Shown: piece after piece, positions 16,673 to 28,482 of the stretch
Layout: each line of letters begins with the position of its first letter
Position numbering within the stretch: position 1 is the first letter of the stretch
Assembly (NCBI RefSeq): GCF_013363755.1
Contig: NZ_CP054841.1
Span: 310,001-374,000, forward strand
Reading direction: 5' to 3'
Source of the DNA: Comamonas antarctica
GTDB lineage: Bacteria > Pseudomonadota > Gammaproteobacteria > Burkholderiales > Burkholderiaceae_C
DNA length: 64,000 nucleotides
Translations under genes and position numbers: made by a program
Notes under the pieces: model-generated
What the model was told of the DNA's origin: nothing
Database searches by the model: none
The model's input: the letters and a program-made list of their open reading frames with translations, nothing else

Positions 16673-17092
16673 TCAATGGCAGACGCAGGCCTCGCCATGC
16701 GCGGCAGCCACCAGTTCCTTGAGAATGCCGCAGCCCTGGTGCGCATGCTCACCGCTGCAGGCACTGCGCAGCTGCAGCAATTGCCGCTCCAGCGCCTGCA
16801 TGCTTTGCAGCCGCGCGCGCACGCGCGCCAGCTGCGCGTCGACCAGTTCCTCCACATCGACGCAGGCCGCGCGCGGTGCATCGATGGCTTCGAGCAGGCG
16901 GCGCACATCAGGCAGCGGGATGTCAAGCGCGCGGCAGTGGCGGATGAAGGCCAGCCGCTCCAGATGCAGCGGCGCGTAGTCGCGGTAGCCGTTCGCCAGC
17001 CGCGCCGGCTCGGGCCACAGGCCCTGCTTTTCGTAGAAGCGGATGGTTTCGACATCGACGCCGGTGGCGCGCGCGAGTTGCTTGATCTGCAT
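16673..17092 (-). CDS. cadR: MerR-family Cd/Pb-responsive regulator, CadR-like
   Basis: A 139-residue MerR regulator: HTH MQIKQLARATGVDVETIRFY, dimerisation helix, and metal-site cysteines Cys77, Cys112 and Cys121 in the positions used by CadR/PbrR proteins, plus a Cys-Val-Cys-His tail. These activate metal efflux genes on binding Cd(II), Pb(II) or Zn(II). It is divergent from a CDF exporter, with a MerR-type promoter between them. The tail with extra Cys/His resembles the second metal site of CadR but is much shorter than the His-rich tail of the Pseudomonas protein. Confidence 0.92.
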   Translation of the reverse strand: MQIKQLARATGVDVETIRFYEKQGLWPEPARLANGYRDYAPLHLERLAFIRHCRALDIPLPDVRRLLEAIDAPRAACVDVEELVDAQLARVRARLQSMQALERQLLQLRSACSGEHAHQGCGILKELVAAAHGEACVCH

Positions 17093-17127
17093 GGCAGCGG
17101 TCTTTGAAGTCGATTTGCAATGGAGGC

Positions 17128-17158
17128 TTGACACTGTAGCAGCTACAGGGTTTTGAAT
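17128..17158 (+). promoter_or_regulatory. MerR-type promoter and operator for CDF exporter
   Basis: TTGACA (17128-17133) and TTGAAT (17153-17158) are separated by 19 bp, the overlong spacer diagnostic of MerR-activated promoters. Within the spacer CTGTAGC-A-GCTACAG (17134-17148) is a perfect dyad, close to known CadR/PbrR/ZntR operators. The transporter ATG follows 25 bp downstream. Confidence 0.9.
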
Positions 17159-17183
17159 AGCGCCATTCACTTCAGGAGAACCC

Positions 17184-17819
17184 ATGTCCAGCCACTGCTG
17201 CAGCCACGAAACCCCGCAACCCGACCGCGTACAAAACCTGGGCCGCATGCGCCGCGTGCTCTGGATTGCGCTGCTGGTCAACGCCGCGATGTTCTTTGTC
17301 GAGATCGCCAGCAGCCTCGGCGCGGGCTCGCTGTCGCTGTTTGCCGATGCCATCGATTTTGGCGGCGATGCGCTGAACTACGGCGTGTCGCTCGCGGTGC
17401 TGGCCTCGGCGCTGGCCTGGCGCGCGCGTGCCGCGCTGCTCAAGGCGCTGTGCATGCTGGGCTTTGGTGTCTACATCCTCGCCAGCGCGCTGTGGACGCT
17501 CTACAGCGGCGGCGTGCCGCATGCCGCGACCATGGGCGTGGTCGCGCTGCTGGGCCTGCTGGCCAATCTGGCTGTCGCCTGGATGCTGTATGCGTTTCGT
17601 GAGGGCGACGCCAACATGCGCAGCGTCTGGCTGTGCTCGCGCAACGACGCCATCGGCAACCTGGCCGTGCTGCTGGCCGCGCTGGGCGTGTTCGGCACCG
17701 GCAGCGCCTGGCCGGATCTGCTGGTCGCCAGCCTGATGGCGGCGCTGGCGCTGCACGGCGGCTGGAGCGTGCTGCGGCAGGCGCGCGCCGAGCTGCGCGC
17801 CCCGGTCCGCGCGCACTGA
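17184..17819 (+). CDS. Cation diffusion facilitator family metal exporter
   Basis: A 211-residue CDF transporter with about six membrane helices. Metal-site motifs are DAIDFGGDALNY in helix 2 and SRNDAIGN in helix 5. It is a short CDF lacking most of the cytoplasmic C-terminal domain, and begins with a Cys/His stretch (SSHCCSH) that may hold metal. It exports divalent metal (Cd, Zn, Pb) in exchange for protons. CAGGAGAA lies before ATG 17184, and transcription is from the MerR-type promoter just upstream. Confidence 0.9.
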   Translation: MSSHCCSHETPQPDRVQNLGRMRRVLWIALLVNAAMFFVEIASSLGAGSLSLFADAIDFGGDALNYGVSLAVLASALAWRARAALLKALCMLGFGVYILASALWTLYSGGVPHAATMGVVALLGLLANLAVAWMLYAFREGDANMRSVWLCSRNDAIGNLAVLLAALGVFGTGSAWPDLLVASLMAALALHGGWSVLRQARAELRAPVRAH

Positions 17820-17826
17820 GTCGCTG

Positions 17827-20118
<2,292 letters not shown>

Positions 20119-20260
20119 AGGTTTCTTGTCTGGCGGTGATCGCCGGCGTCTGCCGCACAGTATCTGGCACAAATATGCCTTTTGCCGGAAAAGGCGGCAA
20201 AGGCCTGGGCGTGGATGGCCCGCCAGCCAGTGCCGATTACCAGAAAACAGGCCATTCATG

Positions 20261-20282
20261 GTTCGACAGGCTCGGCACGAAC
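20261..20282. repeat. REP-like extragenic hairpin
   Basis: GTTCGACAGGCTCGGCACGAAC forms an imperfect hairpin (GTTCG ... CGAAC). Sequences of this form are recalled as dispersed extragenic palindromes in many proteobacterial genomes. Only one copy is visible in the window, between fdh-like and frmA genes. Confidence 0.45.
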
Positions 20283-20291
20283 GGTTTTTAG

Positions 20292-21509
<1,218 letters not shown>

Positions 21510-21530
21510 GACGCGCGGCTGCGGCTGCTG

Positions 21531-21569
21531 AAACCGCCCGTGGCGCCTGGCGCCCGGGCGGTTTTTTTT
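21531..21569 (+). terminator. Intrinsic terminator after frmA
   Basis: A 10-bp stem AAACCGCCCG (21531-21540) / CGGGCGGTTT (21555-21564) with a 14-nt loop, followed by an eight-T run (21562-21569). It overlaps the stop region of the convergent LysR gene. Confidence 0.9.
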
Positions 21570-22497
21570 ACGGTTGCACGGCGCTCGGGCCGGGCGGCTG
21601 GGGCATGGCGGCGCAGCATTCGTGCAGGAACCCGCGCAGGCGCTGCACCGCGGGGCTCAACAGGCGGCGGTCGGGCGAGACCAGATGCAGCGGAAATGCC
21701 TCGCCGCGCCAGGCGCGGCACAGCACATGCAGATGGCCCGCGCCCACATCCTGCGCCACGTCCAGCCAGGACTTGTAGGCAATGCCCGCGCCCAGCAACG
21801 CCCAGCGCCGCACGGCGTCGCCATCGTCGCTGACCCGGTCACCCTGGACTTCGATGGCGCTTGGCGTGCCGTCTGGCGCGGTGAAGCGCCATTGCGCATC
21901 TAGTTCATCGGACAACAGGAAGCGCAGGCAGTTGTGGCCGATCAGCTCGGCGGGGGCCGCAGGCGCCCCATGGCGTGCCAGATAGCCCGGCGCCGCCACC
22001 AGCACCCGGCGGTTGTGCGGCGCCAGCGGCAGGGCGACCAGCGAGGATTCGGGCGGCGGGCCGTAACGCAGTGCAATGTCGATGGGCTGGCGGTGGACAT
22101 CCGCCACGCGGTCGGAGAGTTGCAGCCGCAGCCGCAATTGCGGATGCTGGCGCTGGAACGTGTCCAGCCAGCCCAGCAGCACGCTGCGGCCCAGGTCGGA
22201 CGGGGCGGAGATGCGCAATTCGCCGCGCAATTCGCCGCGCTCGCCCTGCAGGGCCTGCGTACCTTCGTCCAGGCTGCGCAGCGCTTCGCCGGCATAGGCG
22301 AGAAAGCCTGCGCCGGCGCTGGTCAGGCGCAGGCTGCGCGTGGAGCGCACGAACAGCTGCGTGTCGAGTTCGCCTTCCAGTCGCTTGAGCGCGGCGCTGG
22401 CCACGGCCGGGCTGATGTCGAGCAGGCGCGCGGCCGCCGACAGGCTGCCGGTTTCGGCCGTGCGCACAAAGAGACGGAGATCGGCAAGCGCCTTCAT
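21568..22497 (-). CDS. LysR-family transcriptional regulator
   Basis: A 309-residue LysR regulator: HTH LRLFVRTAETGSLSAAARLL and STRSLRLTSAGAGFL, then an effector domain. Divergent from a quinone oxidoreductase-like gene, which is its likely target, as is usual for LysR proteins. The start at 22495-22497 (MKALADLRLF) is the normal family start; a longer in-frame ATG at 22557 would add 20 atypical residues. Neither start has a good ribosome site. A palindrome touches the start codon (separate entry). Confidence 0.9.
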   Translation of the reverse strand: MKALADLRLFVRTAETGSLSAAARLLDISPAVASAALKRLEGELDTQLFVRSTRSLRLTSAGAGFLAYAGEALRSLDEGTQALQGERGELRGELRISAPSDLGRSVLLGWLDTFQRQHPQLRLRLQLSDRVADVHRQPIDIALRYGPPPESSLVALPLAPHNRRVLVAAPGYLARHGAPAAPAELIGHNCLRFLLSDELDAQWRFTAPDGTPSAIEVQGDRVSDDGDAVRRWALLGAGIAYKSWLDVAQDVGAGHLHVLCRAWRGEAFPLHLVSPDRRLLSPAVQRLRGFLHECCAAMPQPPGPSAVQP

Positions 22498-22516
22498 TTT
22501 CAAAGTTTGATTGAAA
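22498..22516. promoter_or_regulatory. LysR-type palindrome TTTCAA-N7-TTGAAA
   Basis: TTTCAA (22498-22503) and TTGAAA (22511-22516) flank 7 bp, immediately upstream of the LysR start codon and about 80 bp before the divergent oxidoreductase gene. A palindrome in a LysR/target intergenic region is typical of an autoregulatory recognition site. Confidence 0.5.
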
Positions 22517-22596
22517 GTAAATCTGCGAGGAGCGGCTTTTTCATTATTTTGCGGCATTGGATACTGCAGCCATCAAATACATCACAGGAGTTGCCC

Positions 22597-23613
22597 ATGA
22601 AAGCCATTGCCTACTACGCCCCCGGCGCCATCGACCGCGCCGACGCGCTGCTCGACATCGACCTGCCCGACCCCGTCCCCGGCGCGCGCGACCTGCTGGT
22701 CGAGGTGCGCGCGATCTCGGTCAATCCGGTTGACACCAAGCTGCGCGCGAGTGCCCAGCCCGCCGCGGGCGAAGCCAAGGTGCTGGGCTGGGACGTGGCC
22801 GGCGTGGTGCGGGCCGTGGGCAGCGCCGTGACGCTGTTCCAGCCCGGCGACGAAGTGTTCTATGCGGGCTCGATCACCCGCCCCGGCGCCAACAGCGAAC
22901 TGCATGTGGTCGATGAACGCATCGTCGGCCACAAGCCGGCAACGCTGGACTTCGCCCAGGCCGCGGCGCTGCCGCTCACGGCCATCACCGCCTGGGAACT
23001 GCTGTTCGACCGGCTGGGCGTGGCGCGCGGCGGCGGCGCGGGCCAAGCGCTGCTGGTGGTCGGCGCGGCCGGCGGCGTCGGCTCCATCCTGGTGCAGTTG
23101 GCGCGCCAGCTGACCGCGCTGAAGGTCATTGCCACGGCCTCGCGCGCCGACACCGCGCAGTGGGTGCGCGATCTGGGCGCGCACGAGGTCATCGACCACA
23201 GCCAGCCGCTGGCCGCCGAGCTCAAGCGCATTGGCGTGGCCGAGGTGGACCTGATTGCCAGCCTCACGCACACCGACGCCCACTTCGACCAGCTGGTCGA
23301 GGCCATCGCGCCGCAAGGCCGGCTGGGCCTGATCGATGATCCCGCCGTCCTCGACGCCAAGCCGCTCAAGCGCAAGAGCGCCTCGCTGCATTGGGAGTTC
23401 ATGTTCGCGCGCTCGATGTTCGAGACCGCCGACATGCAGCAGCAGCATGCCTTGCTGGAGGAAGTCGCGGCGTTGGTCGATTCGGGGATCTTGCGCAGCA
23501 CGCTGGGCGAGAACTTCGGCACGATCAACGCCGCCAATCTGCGCCGCGCGCATGCGCTGCTCGAAAGTGCCAAAGCCAAGGGCAAGATCGTGCTCGAAGG
23601 CTTTGGCGGCTGA
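22597..23613 (+). CDS. Zinc-type alcohol dehydrogenase-like / quinone oxidoreductase
   Basis: A 338-residue MDR-superfamily NAD(P)H oxidoreductase with VNPVDTK and GWDVAGVV, and the nucleotide motif VVGAAGGVGSILVQLARQ. It lacks the catalytic and structural zinc ligands of true alcohol dehydrogenases, so it belongs to the zinc-independent quinone/enone reductase branch (often named zinc-binding alcohol dehydrogenase family protein). It probably reduces electrophilic quinones or enones. CAGGAG lies 7 nt before ATG 22597. Divergent from the LysR gene. Confidence 0.9.
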   Translation: MKAIAYYAPGAIDRADALLDIDLPDPVPGARDLLVEVRAISVNPVDTKLRASAQPAAGEAKVLGWDVAGVVRAVGSAVTLFQPGDEVFYAGSITRPGANSELHVVDERIVGHKPATLDFAQAAALPLTAITAWELLFDRLGVARGGGAGQALLVVGAAGGVGSILVQLARQLTALKVIATASRADTAQWVRDLGAHEVIDHSQPLAAELKRIGVAEVDLIASLTHTDAHFDQLVEAIAPQGRLGLIDDPAVLDAKPLKRKSASLHWEFMFARSMFETADMQQQHALLEEVAALVDSGILRSTLGENFGTINAANLRRAHALLESAKAKGKIVLEGFGG

Positions 23614-23689
23614 TCTTCCGGCGTGCGTGCCGCTGGCCTTCGCGCCAGGCTTTTCGGCCGGGGCGCGTAGGCGTGAAGGTGCTTGCCTC

Positions 23690-24172
23690 TCAATCGACCC
23701 GCAGCACCTCGAACCGCTGCTGCGTGGGATCGACCGGTATCGATACCTCGTCACCTTCGCACTTGCCCAGCATGGCCCTGCCCAAGGGGGCGGTGCTGCT
23801 GATGACCTGAACGCGTTCGGCGCCGCTGACCAGCTTCATGCTGCCCCCGACCGGACCGAGAAAGATCTGCTGCTGCCGGTCGTCGGCATCCACCAGGCAG
23901 ACCAGCGCGCCCAGCTGTATGCCCTGGCTCGCGTCGTAGGGGCGCGGGCAGAACTGGCGCCATCGGGCCAACGCCTGGCGGATGGCGTCGGCGCGCCGCG
24001 CCTGGCCGGTGGCCAGGTAGGCGGCCTCTAGGCCCAAGGTGTCGTATTTGTTTTCGGCGATGTTTTCTTCATGGATCGCCGTTTCATGGGCCGCCCGCGC
24101 TGCCTGCTCGGCTTGCAGAAGGTCCTCGGCGAGCCGTTCCAATACCTGCTGCTGCAGCCACAATTTATCCAT
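23690..24172 (-). CDS. GreA/GreB C-terminal domain protein
   Basis: A 160-residue protein with an N-terminal helical segment (about 1-75, likely coiled coil) and a GreA/GreB-type C-terminal FKBP-like domain (VCLVDADDRQQQIFLGPVGG ... STAPLGRAMLGKCEGDEV). SPLGRALLGK-type motifs are typical of transcript-cleavage factors, but the N-terminal arm lacks the usual DAREN/acidic tip, so it may be a Gre-like RNA polymerase secondary-channel protein without cleavage activity. The start at 24170-24172 (MDKLWLQQQ) is preferred over an ATG 7 codons upstream. Confidence 0.8.
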   Translation of the reverse strand: MDKLWLQQQVLERLAEDLLQAEQAARAAHETAIHEENIAENKYDTLGLEAAYLATGQARRADAIRQALARWRQFCPRPYDASQGIQLGALVCLVDADDRQQQIFLGPVGGSMKLVSGAERVQVISSTAPLGRAMLGKCEGDEVSIPVDPTQQRFEVLRVD

Positions 24173-24290
24173 AATCAAAGCCAGGCATTTCAAACCAGTG
24201 GAACCAACGGCCGATTATGAACGCCGCCACGCGCCGCCAGGCCAAGCGGCGCGAGGCAGCGCGCTGCGGGCCATCCTTGAACAGGTGCCC

Positions 24291-24357
24291 TGCGCCAGGA
24301 TGCCCTGCGCCAGGATGCCCTGCGCCAGGATGCCCTGCGCCAGGATGCCCTGCGCCC
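24291..24357. repeat. 15-bp tandem repeat, four copies plus partial
   Basis: TGCGCCAGGATGCCC is repeated exactly four times (24291-24350), followed by a partial copy to 24357 and preceded by a degenerate one. It ends 3 bp from the stop codon of the TonB receptor. No spacers, so it is not a CRISPR. Perfect identity suggests recent expansion. Confidence 0.95.
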
Positions 24358-24360
24358 GCC

Positions 24361-26868
24361 TTAGAACTTCCCGCGCAGCGTCAGCATGGCGTTGCGCGGC
24401 AAGCCCTGCATGTTGCCGTTGAAGACCGTGCCCACGGTCTGGTAGTAGCGCTTGTCGAGCACGTTGTTGACGTTGAGGCTCAGGCTCCAGCGCGGATCGA
24501 TCTGGTACTGGGCCATCAGGTCCCAGACCGCATGGCCCGGCTGCGTGAAGTCATAGGCCTGCGACGTGCCGTTCGTGCCCGTGATCGTGCCGGAAACGAA
24601 TTGCGCGCTCTGGATGCGGCCGGTGCCGCCCACGCGCCAGCGCGACCACTCGCCGGGCAGCGTGTAGGCTGTGGCCAGCTTGAACAGATGGCGTGGCGTG
24701 ATGCTGCTGAAGACCTTGTTCTCGGTCTTGTCGCGCGTCTCGTTGAAGGTATAGCCGGCGGCGATCTGCCAGCCCGCGGCGATCTGCCCGCCCAGCTCCA
24801 CATCGAAGCCCTGGCTGGTGACCTTGCCCTGGGGCAGGTAACAGCAGGCCGCGCCCCAGAGGCTGGGCGTGGCGGTGTAGCGCGTGTCCAGCACCGCCGT
24901 CCCGGTGCGCTCGACGTTGAAGATGCTGAAGGTGGCGTTCAGCTTGCCGTCCATCAACTCGCCCTTGACACCGGCCTCGTAGCTGCGGCCCTTGATCGGA
25001 TCGAGCGGCGTGCCCGGCAGCGGCCCGGACATGCTCAGCGCCTGCGGCTTGAAGATCGAGGAATAGCTGACGTAGGCCGACCAATGCGCATCGAGATCGT
25101 AGATCACGCCGCCATAGGGCGTGACCTTGGCGCTTTCCTCGAAGGATTTGGCCGAGCGCGGAGTGGTCGTGCCCGCGGTGTCGAGGATGTTGGAAATGGT
25201 CTGCGTGAACTCGTAGCGGCTCACGCGCGCGCCGGCGATCACATGCAGCCGGTCCGTCGGATTGAGCCGCAGCACGCCATAGCCGCCGACCTGCTCCTGG
25301 CCCCAGGGCGCATAGCGCTCGCTCAGCGCCAGGTTGTACTGGCCGAACTGCGGCGTCCAGGGCTGGATGTCGAACACATTGCCGCCCACGCGGGCGCTGT
25401 CGGCAAAGCTCAGGTTCTGCCAGTGGCTGCGCACGCGCTGCCAGTCCAGGCCCAGCAGCAGTTCATGCTTGCGGCCCAGCGCGCTGAACGGGCCGCTCAG
25501 GTGGAGGTCCACGACGTCCTGCGTGTTCGACGAGTCGAGCGCGCCGCCGCGCCACAGCGGCCCGGCCAGCGTCTGGGCATTGACCGCCCCGGACAGACTG
25601 CTCCACAGCCGGTTCTGATCGGTCTGGGTATGCGAGGCATTGAACTTGAGCTGCCAGTGGTTGTCGAAGCGCTGCGCGAGCTGGGCGAACACCTCCTGGT
25701 TCTTGTAGTGGAAGAACGACCAGGGGTTGGAGAAGGTGGTATTGCCCGGCAGGCCCAGACTGCGGCCATCGGTGAAGCGCGGCAGGCCGCCATAGTCGCC
25801 GGTCTGCTTGACCTTGCCATAGGAAGCGCCAACGGTCAGCAGCGTGTCGGGCGTGAGATCGGCCTCGAGCACGCCGTACAGCGAGGGCTTCTCGATGCCG
25901 ATGTAGTCAAAATACGAGTCCGCGTCCTGGTAGGCGAGTACCGCGCGGCCGCGCACGCTGCGTTCGGCATTCAGCGGGCCGGTGGCATCGATCTCGCTGC
26001 GCAGGTTGCTCCAGCTGCCGGCCGACAGCGTCACGTCGATCTGCGGCTGCGCCAGCGGCTTCTTGCGCACCAGGTTGATGATGCCGCCGGGATCACCGAC
26101 GCCGCCGAGCAGGCCCGAGGCGCCGCGCATGACCTCGACGCGGTCGTAGAAAGCCATTTCCTGCTGCGGCTGGTAGGTGTAGGCACCGAGCGCCAGTGGC
26201 GCGCCTCCGTCCATCTGCATGCTGGTGATCTGAAAGCCGCGCGAGAAGTAACGGCCCGAGTTGTCGGCGACGATCACGCCGGGCGTGAGCGCCAGCGCCT
26301 GCTCGACATCGACGACCTTGCGATCGTCCAGCAGCTGGCGCGTGACCACCGACACCGACTGCGGTATCTCGCGAAACGACTGGTCGGTCTTGGAGGCAAT
26401 GCTAGTAATCTGGTTGGTGTAGGAGCCCGTGCCTTCGGTGGTGCCGCTGGCGGCGCGGCGCGCCTGTACGCGGATCTCGGCCAGCGACAGTGTGGCGGCC
26501 GCGGGCTGCGCCTGGAAGACGTAGACGCCATTGGGCTGCTGCAGCGCGCGGATGCCGCTGCCGGCCAGCAGCAGCGCCAGGCCGTCGCGCGCGCCATGCC
26601 GGCCCTGCAGGCCGGGGCTGGTGCGCCCCGCCATCAGCTCCGGCGGGAACACCAGCACCAGGCCAGCTTCCTGGCCGAAGCGGTTCAGCGCATCCTCAAG
26701 CGGACCTGCGGGAATCTGGAAGCTGCGGCTGTCGGCGGCCTGGGCGAATGCGGCGCCGGGCGCGGCCAGCAGCGTGGCGCTGCCGAGCTGCGCCATGACG
26801 AGGGCAAAGGCGCTGGGAACGAGCAAATGGGGGAGCGTGCGGCAGTGCCGCGCCGGACGATGGGCCAT
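24361..26868 (-). CDS. TonB-dependent siderophore receptor with STN signalling domain
   Basis: An 835-residue outer-membrane receptor: signal peptide (about 1-43), secretin/TonB N-terminal (STN) domain (FQIPAGPLEDALNRFGQEAG from about residue 50), TonB-box region, plug domain (FREIPQSVSVVTRQLLDD, DGG, VMRGASGLLGG) and a 22-strand barrel ending LTLRGKF. The FoxA/FpvA type suggests ferric siderophore uptake. The STN domain signals to FecR; fecI-fecR lie directly upstream, completing a cell-surface signalling unit. The siderophore is unknown and no biosynthesis genes are present, suggesting a xenosiderophore. Confidence 0.95.
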   Translation of the reverse strand: MAHRPARHCRTLPHLLVPSAFALVMAQLGSATLLAAPGAAFAQAADSRSFQIPAGPLEDALNRFGQEAGLVLVFPPELMAGRTSPGLQGRHGARDGLALLLAGSGIRALQQPNGVYVFQAQPAAATLSLAEIRVQARRAASGTTEGTGSYTNQITSIASKTDQSFREIPQSVSVVTRQLLDDRKVVDVEQALALTPGVIVADNSGRYFSRGFQITSMQMDGGAPLALGAYTYQPQQEMAFYDRVEVMRGASGLLGGVGDPGGIINLVRKKPLAQPQIDVTLSAGSWSNLRSEIDATGPLNAERSVRGRAVLAYQDADSYFDYIGIEKPSLYGVLEADLTPDTLLTVGASYGKVKQTGDYGGLPRFTDGRSLGLPGNTTFSNPWSFFHYKNQEVFAQLAQRFDNHWQLKFNASHTQTDQNRLWSSLSGAVNAQTLAGPLWRGGALDSSNTQDVVDLHLSGPFSALGRKHELLLGLDWQRVRSHWQNLSFADSARVGGNVFDIQPWTPQFGQYNLALSERYAPWGQEQVGGYGVLRLNPTDRLHVIAGARVSRYEFTQTISNILDTAGTTTPRSAKSFEESAKVTPYGGVIYDLDAHWSAYVSYSSIFKPQALSMSGPLPGTPLDPIKGRSYEAGVKGELMDGKLNATFSIFNVERTGTAVLDTRYTATPSLWGAACCYLPQGKVTSQGFDVELGGQIAAGWQIAAGYTFNETRDKTENKVFSSITPRHLFKLATAYTLPGEWSRWRVGGTGRIQSAQFVSGTITGTNGTSQAYDFTQPGHAVWDLMAQYQIDPRWSLSLNVNNVLDKRYYQTVGTVFNGNMQGLPRNAMLTLRGKF

Positions 26869-26970
26869 GGTGTCTTTCTGGAAGGTAATGCAGGAGCAGC
26901 AAGATTTCTGCTCTCTCCGACTACCTGTCGCACGACGCGCGGAAACAGCTCAACGCCGAGTGACTTTTTT

Positions 26971-27951
26971 TCAGGCCTTGGCCACCAGACGCACCTGCAC
27001 CACCTGGCGGCCCCAGAAGCGGGTCTCGGTCTCGATCTCCAGTTGCAGCGTGGCGGCCAGCGATTCGAGGATCAGCGGAATCTGCGTGACCGGATAGGTG
27101 CCGGAGACGCGCAGCCCGGCCACGGCGGCGCTGCAGCCGATGGGATGCGGGCTGTAGCGGCTGAGCTGCGCCAGCAGATCGGCCAGGCGCTGGCCCTTGG
27201 CGATCAGCGTGCCCTGCACCCAGGCGCGGTCGGCCGGGCCCACGGGGTGTGCCGGGTCTACGCCCTGGACGGTGAAGCGCGCGCCCTGCCCGGCTTCGAG
27301 CACCCGCGGCGTGGCAGCCGCACCGGCCGGCGTGAGCCGCACCGCGCCGGCGAAGACCTGCACCCCATCGCGCGCCTCGTCCGTGTGCGCACTGAACTCC
27401 GTACCCAGCGCTTCGGCCAGGCCCTGCGGCATCTCGACCAGGAAGCGGCGCGCCGGGTCGGACGCGGTGGCGACGAAGATCTGGCCGCGCAGCAGCACCA
27501 GGTGGCGTTCGCCGGCGCTGAAACGCACATCCACGGCGCTATCGGTGTCGAGCACCAGCCGCGTGCCATCGGCCAGTTGGATGTGGCGCTGCTCGCCCGG
27601 TCGGGTGCGGTGGTCGGCGGCCCACTGGCGCCAGGGCGTGCGCTCCTGCAGCGCGTAGCCGGCGCCGCCGCAGACCATCAGCACCAGCAGCGCCTTGGCG
27701 GCACGCCGGCGCGGATGGGGCGCGGCCAAGGTGGCATGCGCCACCGACGTCATGCCGGATAGGCCACCCAGGCGGCGCTGCAGGCCTTCGACGCGCTGCC
27801 AGGCGAGTTCATGCGAGGCATGCTGTGCACGCCATTCGCGCAAGGCCTGCGCTGCGGCGGGCGAAGGCCCGGATTGCAGTTCCAGCATCCACTCCACCGC
27901 GCGGCGCGCGACATCGCGCGGAATCTCCTGGGGGTTTTGCATGACCGCCAT
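26971..27951 (-). CDS. fecR: FecR-family anti-sigma regulator
   Basis: A 326-residue FecR protein: an N-terminal DUF4880 segment (ARRAVEWMLELQSG and ELAWQRVEGL) that binds the sigma factor, one membrane helix (AAKALLVLMVCGGAGYAL), the FecR domain (ADGTRLVLDTDSAVDVRF, RHLVLLRGQIF), and a C-terminal STN-like secretin domain. It transmits the siderophore signal from the receptor to FecI. The ATG at 27949-27951 shares its A with the fecI TGA stop (TGATG), so translation is coupled. A second start three codons later is possible. Confidence 0.92.
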   Translation of the reverse strand: MAVMQNPQEIPRDVARRAVEWMLELQSGPSPAAAQALREWRAQHASHELAWQRVEGLQRRLGGLSGMTSVAHATLAAPHPRRRAAKALLVLMVCGGAGYALQERTPWRQWAADHRTRPGEQRHIQLADGTRLVLDTDSAVDVRFSAGERHLVLLRGQIFVATASDPARRFLVEMPQGLAEALGTEFSAHTDEARDGVQVFAGAVRLTPAGAAATPRVLEAGQGARFTVQGVDPAHPVGPADRAWVQGTLIAKGQRLADLLAQLSRYSPHPIGCSAAVAGLRVSGTYPVTQIPLILESLAATLQLEIETETRFWGRQVVQVRLVAKA

Positions 27952-28460
27952 CAGGGCTCCAGCGCCAACAGGCAATGCATGCCGGCCTTGACCAGATGGC
28001 GCTTCACCGTGGCCAGCGAGATGCCCAGCCGCTCGGCGATCTCGGCCTGCTTGAGACCGTCCAGCTGGCTCATCAGGAACGCGCGCCGCACCACCACCGG
28101 GAGGCCGTCGAGCAAACGGTCGATCTCGACCAGCGTTTCCAGCACGATGGCGCGCTCCTCGGGCGACATGGCCAGCGCCGGGGCGCAGTGGCGCAATGCC
28201 TCCAGATACGCGCGCTCGAGTTGCTGGCGCCGGTAATGGCTGAACAGCATGCGTTGGGCGACGGTGGTGAGAAACGCGCGCGGCTCGCGCGCATCCACCG
28301 GCTCCTCACGCGCCAGCAGTCGCACGAAGATGTCATGGCACAGGTCGGCGGCCTGGTGCGAATCGCCCAGCCGCTGGCGCAACCAGCTGCTCAGCCAGCG
28401 CTGGTGCGCGCTGTACAGTCCGGCGACTTCGCGCCTGGCAGGGTCCACGGTGGCGGGCAT
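27951..28460 (-). CDS. fecI: FecI-family ECF sigma factor
   Basis: A 169-residue iron-starvation ECF sigma factor with region 2 (LCHDIFVRLLAREEPVDARE, FLTTVAQRMLFSHYRRQ) and region 4 (VRRAFLMSQLDGLKQAEIAERLGIS). It directs transcription of the adjacent receptor gene on siderophore signalling. Upstream are a Fur box and an intrinsic-terminator-like hairpin whose T-run abuts the start codon at 28458-28460. There is no Shine-Dalgarno, so initiation is unusual or the start is slightly further downstream. Confidence 0.92.
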   Translation of the reverse strand: MPATVDPARREVAGLYSAHQRWLSSWLRQRLGDSHQAADLCHDIFVRLLAREEPVDAREPRAFLTTVAQRMLFSHYRRQQLERAYLEALRHCAPALAMSPEERAIVLETLVEIDRLLDGLPVVVRRAFLMSQLDGLKQAEIAERLGISLATVKRHLVKAGMHCLLALEP

Positions 28461-28461
28461 G

Positions 28462-28480
28462 AAAAAAGGGCCTGAGGCCC
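28462..28480 (-). terminator. Terminator-like hairpin in fecI leader
   Basis: On the minus strand GGGCCTCAGGCCC (28480-28468; 5-bp stem, 3-nt loop) is followed by TTTTTT (28467-28462) and, after one C, the fecI ATG. It lies between the Fur box and fecI. It could end transcription from the upstream DoxX-like gene or attenuate fecI. Confidence 0.5.
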
Positions 28481-28482
28481 AT

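Noticed and set aside
16588..17055. Alternative minus-strand frame overlapping the cadR-like gene
   Set aside because: It has no metal-site or HTH pattern; the MerR reading frame is clearly the coding one.
24217..24360. Small protein with CPAPG repeats
   Set aside because: It is simply the translation of the 15-bp repeat, lies against the receptor stop, and has no ribosome site.
24217..27762. Very long open frame opposite the TonB receptor and fecR genes
   Set aside because: It is an antisense by-product of codon bias in GC-rich DNA: Arg/Gln/His/Ala-rich, no domains, and it covers three well-identified genes.
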